Shown here: piece by piece, positions 53,273 to 60,462 of the stretch
Position numbering within the stretch: position 1 is the stretch's first letter
Layout of the letters: every line of letters starts with the position of its first letter
NCBI GenBank assembly: GCA_028292485.1
Contig: JAQGMG010000033.1
Span: 1-60,462 of the forward strand
Length of the DNA: 60,462 nucleotides
DNA from: Rhodocyclales bacterium
GTDB lineage: Bacteria > Pseudomonadota > Gammaproteobacteria > Burkholderiales > Rhodocyclaceae
Direction: 5' to 3'
Translations under genes and position numbers: made by a program
The notes under the pieces: generated by a model
Database searches by the model: none
Told to the model about the DNA's origin: nothing
The model's input: only the letters and a program-made list of their open reading frames with translations

Positions 53273-53304
53273 ATCGGCGGCTGGGAAACCAGCCGCCGAT
53301 TTTT
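53273..53304. terminator. Strong bidirectional terminator between hslO and ctpA
   Basis: 12-bp stem ATCGGCGGCTGG (53273-53284), GAAA loop, CCAGCCGCCGAT (53289-53300), with TTTT downstream and AAAAAAA upstream. It ends the terC-hslO operon and the convergent ctpA transcript. Confidence 0.92.
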
Positions 53305-53336
53305 CTTGCCTGCTTTTCTATCTACTCAACCGAGCA

Positions 53337-54746
53337 TCAATTTGCCTTCGGGCCAGACGCCGTTGTCGGCGCCGAGGCTGTCACCGGAAGGTCGAGCGGT
53401 TTGCCCTTCAGGAAGTTGAGCGCCTGGGCAAACTGGTAGTCATCCTTGCTTCCGAATTCAATAGGTGGCGGAATCGGATCATCGTCGTTACGACGCTTTT
53501 CCAGCTTCACAGCCTTCGGTGCAGATTGCAGATCCTTGTCGTTGATCAGGTGGCGCTCCAGGTCAGCCTCGCGCAGAAAAACTGGTGCGCTGCCTTGCAG
53601 CGTGTCCTCGACGACCACATCGGGCGTAATGCCTTTGGCCTGGATCGAGCGTCCCAGCGGCGTGTAATAGCGCGCCGTCGTCAGCTTCACTGCGGTTGTC
53701 TCCGACAAGGGAATGATGGTCTGCACCGAGCCCTTGCCGAAAGTCTGCGTACCCATGATGGTGGCGCGCTTGTAGTCCTGCAACGCGCCCGCCACGATCT
53801 CCGAAGCCGAGGCCGAGCCGCCATTGACCAGCACCACGATCGGCACGTTCTTCACGCCTGCGGGCAGGGCCTTGAGCACATCGTCCGTGCCACGAGCATA
53901 GTCTTCCGGAGAGGCGAAGTACTTGTGGCGGGAGTCTTCCACGCGACCATCCGTATAGACCACCATCGACTTGGTCGGCAGGAATGCTGCCGAGACACCG
54001 ACGGCGCCGCTAAGCAAGCCACCCGGATCATTGCGCAGATCCAGCACCAGCCCTTTCAATTGACCGGGCTTGTACAGACGATCCAGGTGCTTGACCAGAT
54101 CGACGGTCGATTGCTCCTGGAATTGCGTGAGGCGCAAGTAACCATAACCCGGCTCGACCAGCTTGGACCGCACGCTTTGTACCTTGATGACTTCGCGCGT
54201 CAGCGGAACATCGAACGGTCGGTTCTCACCCTTGCGTGCAATGGTCAACACAACCGGTGTCTGCGGCTTGCCACGCATGCGCTTGACGGCGTCATTCAGG
54301 GCAAGTCCCTTGACCGGGATGTCGTCAATCTTGACGATCAGGTCGCCAGACTTGATGCCGGCGCGAAACGCGGGGGTATCTTCAATCGGGGAGATGACCT
54401 TGACGAAGCCGTCTTCCATGCCGACTTCAATGCCGAGGCCACCGAATTCGCCCTTGGTGGAATCCTGCAAATCCTTGAAGGAATCGGCATCGAGAAAATT
54501 CGAGTGGGGATCAAGCCCTGAAACCATGCCGCTGATGGCGTTGTCGAGCAGCTTCTTGTCATCCACTGACTCGACATAGTTTTGCTTGATCGAATTGAAA
54601 ACCGCAGCGAGGCTGCGCATCTCCTGCACCGGCAGGGATGCCGTCGGCACCTCACGGTCGGCCCGCGCCGCAAAATTCAGGCTGATGAGCACGCCGATAC
54701 AAACGCCACTGAACACCAAACTGAACTGCTTGAACTTGCTACTCAT
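53337..54746 (-). CDS. ctpA: C-terminal processing protease (S41 family)
   Basis: 469 residues. N-terminal signal anchor (SLVFSGVCIGVLISLNFAA), a PDZ domain (FGGLGIEVGMEDGFVKVISP, GIKSGDLIVKIDDIPVKGLA), and the S41 core with RNDPGGLLSGAV, catalytic Ser in NGGSASASEIVAGAL and Lys in QTFGKGSVQT. Periplasmic protease that trims or degrades proteins from the C-terminus. GGAG lies upstream; ATG at 54746 or 54749. It is 36 bp downstream of envC, fitting a cell-wall hydrolase control role. Confidence 0.93.
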   Translation of the reverse strand: MSSKFKQFSLVFSGVCIGVLISLNFAARADREVPTASLPVQEMRSLAAVFNSIKQNYVESVDDKKLLDNAISGMVSGLDPHSNFLDADSFKDLQDSTKGEFGGLGIEVGMEDGFVKVISPIEDTPAFRAGIKSGDLIVKIDDIPVKGLALNDAVKRMRGKPQTPVVLTIARKGENRPFDVPLTREVIKVQSVRSKLVEPGYGYLRLTQFQEQSTVDLVKHLDRLYKPGQLKGLVLDLRNDPGGLLSGAVGVSAAFLPTKSMVVYTDGRVEDSRHKYFASPEDYARGTDDVLKALPAGVKNVPIVVLVNGGSASASEIVAGALQDYKRATIMGTQTFGKGSVQTIIPLSETTAVKLTTARYYTPLGRSIQAKGITPDVVVEDTLQGSAPVFLREADLERHLINDKDLQSAPKAVKLEKRRNDDDPIPPPIEFGSKDDYQFAQALNFLKGKPLDLPVTASAPTTASGPKAN

Positions 54747-54782
54747 CATTTCTCCGGAAGCCATATCAGGAAGCCAGCGAAC

Positions 54783-56159
54783 TCATTTTGCCGCCACCCA
54801 CCGCGAGGGGTCGGCCGGTTGCCCGCGATGCCTGATTTCGAAGTATAAACCCGATTCCTCCTGACCACCGCTAGCACCTACGCTTGCAATCGGCTCGCCT
54901 GTCCGGACAGTCTGACCGGGCGTCTTATAGAGCGAATCATTGTTGCCATAGATCGTCATGTAACCGTTGCCATGATCGATGATGATCAGGTTGCCGAAAC
55001 CGCGCAACCAGTCAGCATAGGCGACCTTGCCATCGGCTACGGCGCGCACATCGCTGCCTTCATTGGCACGGATAAATACCCCCCGCCATGTACCTCCTTC
55101 ACTGCGCAAGCTGCCAAAACGGCCGAAAATCTCGCCTTTGACGGGCCAGTGCAGGCGTCCCTGCATTTGCGCAAAATTCACGGCGGGCGCGCCCTGCTCG
55201 GCCACTTGATCTGCAATGCCGGCGCGCTGCTGGGTCGCCATCGAAGACGTCTGGCTGCTCGTGCTGGTCGCCGCCTGTTGCTTGTTCCTGCTCGATGAAG
55301 CGCTGGCCCGCGCAGAAGAAGACGCAGCAGCCCTCTTTGCTTCCCTGATGGCTTCCCTGCTGGCTTTGGCCGCTTGCTCACGCGCTATGCGTTCCAGACC
55401 AGACAACAACTTTTCAAGACGGGCCTGATTGCGCTGCAGCGTCTGCATTTCACGACGCTGCGCGCGGATGCGCTCCGCGACATCCAGCAATACGGACTTG
55501 CGCTTGCCCCGCTCATCGAGCAAACGACGTTGCTCGCCACTGCGCTCTGTTTCAAGGCCCTGGAGTTGCGCATGTCGCATCTCCGCGTCGGCCTGAACCT
55601 GCTGCAGGTTGGCGAGGGCTAGCCGCGCATCCTGGATTGCACCGGCACGCTCTTCCGCAATCTTCTGCAGGTAGTAAGCGTCACGCGACATCTGGTTCGG
55701 ATCCTTGCCACCCAGCATGCGCCGCGCGCCCGCTTCGCCACCTTCGACGTAAATACGGTAAAGCGTTGTACCAAGCTGTTTGCGGGCGGCCTGCAATTCT
55801 TCTTCCAGCCGGGCGTGCTCGGCCCTCAAGCGCTGGACTTCTGCTTCGACGGCTTTCTTTTCGCCAACGATTTCACGCAAACGACGTTGAGCGCCGGAAA
55901 TCGCGCGTTCCGAGTCAGCGAGCTGATCGGCCGCCTCGCCACGATCCTCCTCGCCCTGGGCAATATCGTTTTGCAGACTATGAATCTGCTCGCGCAGCGA
56001 TTTCAGTTCATCGCGGCGAACATCGATCGGCGGCGCAGCCACCGCTACCGAAGTCATGAAGAAAATGGCGAACCCAGCGAAAAGGCCCGCACCGAACGGG
56101 GCGAGCCTCTTCTTCAGCCATCTTTCCTTCAGACCGTTTCTCCGCAACGCAGAAATCAC
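54783..56159 (-). CDS. envC: Murein hydrolase activator EnvC-like
   Basis: 458 residues, GTG start at 56159 overlapping the gpmA stop. Signal peptide to about residue 42, a long coiled coil (about 45-260, e.g. [19 protein letters not shown]), an Ser/Ala/Arg-rich linker and a LytM/M23 domain ([46 protein letters not shown]). The metal site is degenerate (for example GTWRGVFI where active enzymes have a His/Asp), as in EnvC, which activates amidases at division rather than cutting murein. Confidence 0.92.
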   Translation of the reverse strand: MISALRRNGLKERWLKKRLAPFGAGLFAGFAIFFMTSVAVAAPPIDVRRDELKSLREQIHSLQNDIAQGEEDRGEAADQLADSERAISGAQRRLREIVGEKKAVEAEVQRLRAEHARLEEELQAARKQLGTTLYRIYVEGGEAGARRMLGGKDPNQMSRDAYYLQKIAEERAGAIQDARLALANLQQVQADAEMRHAQLQGLETERSGEQRRLLDERGKRKSVLLDVAERIRAQRREMQTLQRNQARLEKLLSGLERIAREQAAKASREAIREAKRAAASSSARASASSSRNKQQAATSTSSQTSSMATQQRAGIADQVAEQGAPAVNFAQMQGRLHWPVKGEIFGRFGSLRSEGGTWRGVFIRANEGSDVRAVADGKVAYADWLRGFGNLIIIDHGNGYMTIYGNNDSLYKTPGQTVRTGEPIASVGASGGQEESGLYFEIRHRGQPADPSRWVAAK

Positions 56160-56905
56160 GCCTTGGCTTTGCCTTGATTTGCTACGGCATGCATCGCAGC
56201 AGCAATTGCATCGGCGTCACCAAGGTAATAACTCTTGATGGGCTTGAGGTCTGCATCGAGCTCATACACGAGGGGCTGTGCGGTCGGCACATTGACGCCA
56301 ACGATGTCGTCGTCCGGCACATTGTCGAGGTACTTGATCAACGCACGCAGACTATTGCCATGCGCCGCGATGATCACGCGCTTGCCTGACTTCACCACGG
56401 GAGCAATGCTTTCCAGCCAGTAAGGCACGAAGCGCGCAACCGTATCCTTGAGACATTCCGTGCGCGGAAACTCACCCGGCAGCATGTCGGCATAGCGAGG
56501 ATCGTCAAGGTCCAGACGCTCATCGCCTTCTTCGAGCGGAGGTGGTGGCACGTCGTAGGACCGGCGCCATACCAGCACCTGGTCGTCACCGAATTTTGCC
56601 GCCGTTTCGGCCTTGTTGAGGCCTTGCAGGGAGCCATAGTGGCGCTCATTCAACCGCCAGTGATGCACGACAGGAATCCATAGTTCATCGAGTTGTTCGA
56701 GCACAACGTTGAGCGTCTTGTTGGCGCGCTTGAGCACAGAGGTAAAAGCCAGGTCGAAGCTGAAGCCTTCCTTGGCCAGCAGTTTCCCGGCCGCAATGGC
56801 TTCCGCCACGCCATGCTCGGTCAGATCGACATCGGTCCAGCCGGTAAAACGATTTTCCTTGTTCCAGGTGGATTCACCATGGCGCAGCAATACGATCTTG
56901 TACAT
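56156..56905 (-). CDS. gpmA: 2,3-bisphosphoglycerate-dependent phosphoglycerate mutase
   Basis: 249 residues from the ATG at 56905, exact family length. [16 protein letters not shown] holds the phosphohistidine, then [17 protein letters not shown], and [14 protein letters not shown] with the second histidine. It interconverts 3- and 2-phosphoglycerate in glycolysis. It is divergent from the rhodanese gene; the frame upstream of 56905 is not part of the protein. Confidence 0.96.
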   Translation of the reverse strand: MYKIVLLRHGESTWNKENRFTGWTDVDLTEHGVAEAIAAGKLLAKEGFSFDLAFTSVLKRANKTLNVVLEQLDELWIPVVHHWRLNERHYGSLQGLNKAETAAKFGDDQVLVWRRSYDVPPPPLEEGDERLDLDDPRYADMLPGEFPRTECLKDTVARFVPYWLESIAPVVKSGKRVIIAAHGNSLRALIKYLDNVPDDDIVGVNVPTAQPLVYELDADLKPIKSYYLGDADAIAAAMHAVANQGKAKA

Positions 56906-57081
56906 GTCACTAGCCTGCTTGATTGGGGTTGAGAGGGGCATCGCCGGCGGTCTTCGCCGCACGCCCGGGCCGTGGCCAGGGTCGCGCTGTGGCCGGGATT
57001 GATGATATTGTAGCGGATCAGCTTTTAACGTAAGTGCAGAGGTTCAAACTGCACTGCACCTCAGGTCAAATCAGGTTATCC

Positions 57082-57492
57082 ATGCAATTTCTGTTACAGA
57101 ACTACAACTACTTGTGGCTCGCCCTCGCCCTTGTTTCGGGCCTGATGCTTTTCGTGCCGATGCTGCGCGGCAATCCCGACGCCGTCTCACCACAACAGGC
57201 CGTATTGCTCGTGAATCGTGAAAACGCAGTCATCGTCGATGTGCGCGAACAAAGCGAGTTCGCAGCCGGCCATCTGCCCGCCGCGCGTAATATTCCGCTC
57301 AAGGAAATCGATACGCGGAGTGGTGAGCTGAAGAAGTTCATCAAGCGCCCCCTCATCGTCGTTTGCCAGAGCGGTAACCGATCGCGCGGCGCGCTGGATG
57401 CACTGCGCAAGGCAGGCTTCGAACGTGTCGTCAATCTCGACGGCGGGTTTGCCGCCTGGTCGCAAGCCGGGCAACCAATCTCGCGCGCTTGA
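57082..57492 (+). CDS. Membrane-anchored rhodanese-like protein
   Basis: 136 residues from the ATG at 57082. One N-terminal membrane segment (YLWLALALVSGLMLFVPML), then a rhodanese domain: VIVDVREQSEFAAGHLPAARN, active-site Cys in VVCQSGNRSRGAL, and VVNLDGGFAAWSQAG. This is the YibN type, usually found with grxC and secB as here. Sulfurtransferase activity is possible; the physiological role is unclear. Confidence 0.9.
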   Translation: MQFLLQNYNYLWLALALVSGLMLFVPMLRGNPDAVSPQQAVLLVNRENAVIVDVREQSEFAAGHLPAARNIPLKEIDTRSGELKKFIKRPLIVVCQSGNRSRGALDALRKAGFERVVNLDGGFAAWSQAGQPISRA

Positions 57493-57505
57493 TTGATCAC
57501 TTGCC

Positions 57506-57763
57506 ATGCCAGCCAAGATACTGATGTATGCGACCGGCGTATGCCCTTACTGTGTTCGCGCGGAACAATTGCTACGCCGTAAAGGCGTTGCCGACATCGA
57601 AAAGATCCGCGTCGATCTCGACCCGGTCCGTCGCGACGAAATGATGGCGCGCACCGGCGGGCTACGCACCGTGCCTCAAATCTTCATAGATGAACGGCAT
57701 ATTGGCGGCTGTGACGAGTTGTACGCCCTCGACCGAGCGGGCGAACTCGATGCCTTGCTTTAA
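57506..57763 (+). CDS. grxC: Glutaredoxin 3
   Basis: 85 residues. Redox site CPYC (residues 13-16), TVPQIFID cis-proline loop and the glutathione-binding GGCDEL. Reduces disulfides with glutathione in the cytoplasm. It lies 13 bp after the rhodanese gene and 74 bp before secB. Confidence 0.95.
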   Translation: MPAKILMYATGVCPYCVRAEQLLRRKGVADIEKIRVDLDPVRRDEMMARTGGLRTVPQIFIDERHIGGCDELYALDRAGELDALL

Positions 57764-57837
57764 CGCTTGCTCAAAACCATAACGCGCAAGACCACACTGC
57801 GTTATTACAATAACCTCTCCATCGATACGGAATTCAA

Positions 57838-58296
57838 ATGGAACAGCAAAACAACGAACAACCTGTTTTTAACATCGAAAAGCTCTACGTCAAGGACCTG
57901 TCGGTAGAAGTGCCGAATGCTCCGCAGATTTTCCTGGAATCCAAGAATCCGGAAGTGGGCGTTGAGCTGTCGACGAGTACTTCGGCCCTGGACGAAGGGT
58001 TTTACGAAGCTGTCTTGCGCGTGACGGTTACCGCCAAGCTTCCCGAAGATCGCACGGTGTTCTTGGTTGAAGTTGCGCAAGCCGCCATTTTCCAGATCCG
58101 CAATATTCCCGAGGCAGACCTTCAGCCGGTGCTGGCTATCGGTTGCCCGAACATCCTGTTCCCTTATGCTCGCGAGGCTGTCACTGACGCCGTCACCCGT
58201 GCCGGCTTCCAGCCTGTGCTGTTGCAACCCGTCAATTTCGAAGCGCTCTACCATCAGCGCCAGGCGCAACTCGCTCAACCTGCGGGCAACGCCTGA
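57838..58296 (+). CDS. secB: Protein-export chaperone SecB
   Basis: 152 residues. [19 protein letters not shown] and the C-terminal [20 protein letters not shown] and PVNFEALY are the SecB hallmarks. It holds preproteins unfolded and hands them to SecA. The client load in this window includes the two secreted lyases. Confidence 0.96.
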   Translation: MEQQNNEQPVFNIEKLYVKDLSVEVPNAPQIFLESKNPEVGVELSTSTSALDEGFYEAVLRVTVTAKLPEDRTVFLVEVAQAAIFQIRNIPEADLQPVLAIGCPNILFPYAREAVTDAVTRAGFQPVLLQPVNFEALYHQRQAQLAQPAGNA

Positions 58297-58354
58297 TCCA
58301 CGCCCGCCCTCGCTGCTGATTCACGCTTGACTCACGCTTGATCGGGGAATTCCA

Positions 58355-58804
58355 ATGCGCCTGCCTGCCCTGTGTCTGAGACTGGCCCTGTGTATGTCTG
58401 CGTTTTGCATAGGGGCCGCGCAGGCGCTGGACTACCGCTCGCTCAATGACAACACGCCTGTCTTCGATGCGGGCTCGCGACAAGCCAGTGCGCAATTCAT
58501 CCTGCTCAAGGGCACACCGGTCGAGCTGATCGTGACGCTCGATCGTTGGGCGAAGATCCGTGAAGCGAGCGGCGGCATTGGCTGGGTCGAACGCAGTCTT
58601 TTGGCGGAGCGCTCGCAAATCATCGTGACAGCCGCCTCGGCCGAGGTGCGGCAGACAGCGGCCGGTGACGCACCCGTGGTATTCACGGCCCGCAAGGATC
58701 TGCTGCTGGACGTGATCGACAAGCCCGCCGGTAGCTGGATCAAGGTCAGGCATCGTGACGGCCGCACCGGCTTCATCGAACTCAAAGCCGTCTGGGGCGC
58801 CTGA
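58355..58804 (+). CDS. Exported SH3-like domain protein
   Basis: 149 residues. Sec signal to about residue 24 (FCIGAAQAL), then two SH3b-like units (residues about 35-85 and 92-147, with WAKIREASGGIGWVERSLL and WIKVRHRDGRTGFIELKAVWG). Bacterial SH3b proteins bind cell wall or act as scaffolds. It sits between secB and gpsA, where such a gene is often found in betaproteobacteria. Confidence 0.85.
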   Translation: MRLPALCLRLALCMSAFCIGAAQALDYRSLNDNTPVFDAGSRQASAQFILLKGTPVELIVTLDRWAKIREASGGIGWVERSLLAERSQIIVTAASAEVRQTAAGDAPVVFTARKDLLLDVIDKPAGSWIKVRHRDGRTGFIELKAVWGA

Positions 58805-58828
58805 TCCCGCATCAGGCGTGAAACTGAA

Positions 58829-59818
58829 ATGTCGAAAATAGCTATACTGGGTGCAGGTGCCTGGGGCACCGCGCTGGCGATGACATATGCAGAGGTCAAT
58901 CATGACGTCTGCCTTTGGTCATTCGACGCTTCTCATGCCGCGCAAATGCGGGAAACGCGTGAAAACGCGCGCTACCTGCCCTCTCTGCACCTTGCTGAAA
59001 ATATCCGCATCGAAGAAAGCATCGTCCCGGCTGCCGCCGGTGCCGAGCTGATCCTGATTGCCACACCCGTTGCCGGCCTGCGCGAGACCTTGCAGCGCCT
59101 GCAGAAGAACGGGATTGCTGTGCCGGTACTGTGGGCCTGCAAAGGCTTTGAAACCGGCACTGGCCTGCTGCCGCACGAAGTCGTGGCGCAGGTGCTCGGT
59201 GAAGACCATCCGTGCGGCGCCCTGACCGGGCCCAGTTTCGCGCAGGAAGTAGCGCAAGGTCTTCCCTGTGCCATCACCCTGGCCAGCCGCGATCTGGAAC
59301 TGGCCAATTTCTGGGCGCGCGAACTTCATCATCCGCGCTTGCGCCTTTATGCCAATGACGATGTGATAGGTGCCGAAACCGGGGGCGCGGTCAAGAATGT
59401 ATTGGCCATCGCCGCCGGCATCTCGGATGGCCTCGGTTACGGCTTCAACGCCCGCGCCGCCATCATGACCCGCGGCCTGGCCGAGATAGCGCGCATGGCA
59501 GTTGCCCTGGGCGGCCGTCGCGAGACCCTCATGGGGCTGGCCGGCATGGGCGACCTGATTCTCACCTGCACGGGGGACCTGTCACGCAACAGGCGCGTCG
59601 GCCTGGCGCTGGCCGGCGGGCAACCGCTGGCGGAAATCCTGCGCTCTCTCGGTCATGTTGCAGAGGGTGTACTGACCACGCAGGTCGCTGTTCGTCGTGC
59701 CGAATCGCTAGGGGTCGACATGCCGATCACGCGTGCGGTACATGATGTCCTGGCTGGCTGCGTGTCGCCGCGCAGCGCGGTCGAACAGTTGATGGCGCGC
59801 AATCTGCGGCCGGAATGA
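58829..59818 (+). CDS. gpsA: NAD(P)-dependent glycerol-3-phosphate dehydrogenase
   Basis: 329 residues. Rossmann GAGAWGTALA, VLWACKGFE, GPSFAQEVAQGLP, and the catalytic lysine block ETGGAVKNVLAIAAGISDGLG, then LAGMGDLILTCTGDLSRNRRVG. Makes sn-glycerol-3-phosphate for phospholipids. Full length. Confidence 0.96.
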   Translation: MSKIAILGAGAWGTALAMTYAEVNHDVCLWSFDASHAAQMRETRENARYLPSLHLAENIRIEESIVPAAAGAELILIATPVAGLRETLQRLQKNGIAVPVLWACKGFETGTGLLPHEVVAQVLGEDHPCGALTGPSFAQEVAQGLPCAITLASRDLELANFWARELHHPRLRLYANDDVIGAETGGAVKNVLAIAAGISDGLGYGFNARAAIMTRGLAEIARMAVALGGRRETLMGLAGMGDLILTCTGDLSRNRRVGLALAGGQPLAEILRSLGHVAEGVLTTQVAVRRAESLGVDMPITRAVHDVLAGCVSPRSAVEQLMARNLRPE

Positions 59819-59825
59819 AGTCTTC

Positions 59826-59849
59826 GGTGATCGGGAATCCTCGATCACC
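59826..59849 (+). terminator. Possible stem-loop after gpsA
   Basis: GGTGATCG, 8-nt loop, CGATCACC, just after the stop codon. It lacks a T run, so a role in termination is uncertain. The remainder of 59850-60098 shows no gene I can support. Confidence 0.4.
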
Positions 59850-60098
59850 CAGTTACCCCTGCTCCCCTCCCCCTGCTGCTCCTGTCCCTGGCGACATGCT
59901 GACGTGATAACTCTCGCGCCACCTATGCCTTCCGGCACCTGCCAGTCATGGCCGCCCGCCGCGCGGCCCGTTCGTCGGCCGTTGCCCTGCACGCCAGCCG
60001 TGCAGCTCAGGTAACCCTGTGGAAACCAGTCGACCCGCCGTTGATGGACTCACAAGGTGCGAATCAAGCCTTAATTGAAGCGCTAAACGCCTCTAATT

Positions 60099-60126
60099 TA
60101 AAGCTTTATCCGTATCTGGTCGTTAA
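60099..60126 (+). promoter_or_regulatory. Sigma-28 (FliA) promoter of the flagellin gene
   Basis: TAAAG (60099-60103), 15-nt spacer, GTCGTTAA (60119-60126). The consensus is TAAAG-N15-GCCGATAA, so the -35 is perfect and the -10 matches six of eight. It lies 74 nt upstream of the flagellin ATG. Confidence 0.8.
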
Positions 60127-60200
60127 AAGGTCATGACGGTGGAAACACTGCCGGACCGCCCCGCGGCCAAGTGAGAAACGCACATAAAAGGAGTTACAAA

Positions 60201-60462
60201 ATGGCACTGACCATCAACACCAACGTATCGTCGCTGAACGCTCAGCGTAACCTCAACATGTCGCAGGCCTCCCTGGCTACTTCGCTGCAACGCCTCTCAT
60301 CGGGCTTGCGCATCAACAGCGCCAAGGACGACGCAGCCGGTCTGGCGATCTCCGAGCGCCTCAACGCGCAGGTCAAGGGTTTCAATGTGGCCATCGGCAA
60401 CGCCAATGACTCGATCTCGCTGATGCAGGTCGCTGACGGTGGCGCCGCACAGATCTCGGACA
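60201..60462 (+). CDS. fliC: Flagellin, N-terminal part (partial)
   Basis: 87 residues are present, then the window ends. [19 protein letters not shown] and [20 protein letters not shown] are the flagellin D0/D1 start. AAAAGGAG precedes the ATG. It is the filament subunit, exported by the flagellar type III system. It could be a target of the TPR-SPINDLY enzyme at 14742-17000, but nothing in the sequence shows that. Confidence 0.97.
   Translation, partial: MALTINTNVSSLNAQRNLNMSQASLATSLQRLSSGLRINSAKDDAAGLAISERLNAQVKGFNVAIGNANDSISLMQVADGGAAQISD

Noticed and set aside
59948-60136. 62-residue frame upstream of flagellin
   Set aside because: It covers the sigma-28 promoter, has no ribosome binding site and no recognisable features.

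Overview
The window is a chromosomal segment of a flagellated, piliated bacterium, most likely a betaproteobacterium. The evidence is the gene content and order: purL, rpfE-like-recJ, lolC-lolD, comEC, and ctpA-envC-gpmA-rhodanese-grxC-secB-gpsA, plus a type IV pilin and a flagellin. The genus cannot be fixed from the sequence alone. Coding density is high, both strands are used, and I found no rRNA, tRNA or CRISPR array.

Layout. 1-8853 is a glycosylation and pilus block: a partial GT4 glycosyltransferase, an FkbM methyltransferase, two membrane ligases of the Wzy_C/PglL type, a GT2 enzyme, a small unknown protein, a TPR-GT9-like protein and a type IV pilin. 9238-14631 is housekeeping: gamma carbonic anhydrase, dtd, an NlpC/P60 lipoprotein, periplasmic PrxQ, rluA, DUF1993, ldhA, DUF1161 and a MazG-like pyrophosphohydrolase. 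14742-17000 is a TPR-SPINDLY type glycosyltransferase. purL and msrB follow.

21600-36202 looks like an acquired block. It holds a 3449-residue RTX protein with an N-terminal lipase domain, three tandem paralogous lipoproteins directly upstream of it, a small membrane protein and a GT1 glycosyltransferase. It is bracketed by the 3' end of msrB on the left and a second, diverged 3' end of msrB on the right, each followed after 11 nt by related palindromic repeats. The lipase-lipoprotein gene set resembles a toxin-immunity layout.

36312-46314 holds DUF599, an alpha/beta hydrolase, comEC, DUF2062, lolD, lolC, an rpfE-like gene and recJ. A roughly 278-bp MITE-like element sits at the very start of lolC and appears to supply its present start codon. 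46392-50763 carries two paralogous secreted CBM2 plus PL14-like polysaccharide lyases in tandem, with matching promoters and terminators. 51064-53056 is a coupled operon of terC, an ArsC/Spx-like gene and hslO; the HslO (Hsp33) protein has lost all four zinc-binding cysteines. 53337-59818 is cell-envelope and central metabolism genes. The window ends inside a flagellin gene preceded by a good sigma-28 promoter.

All calls are by reading the sequence; no database search or alignment program was run.
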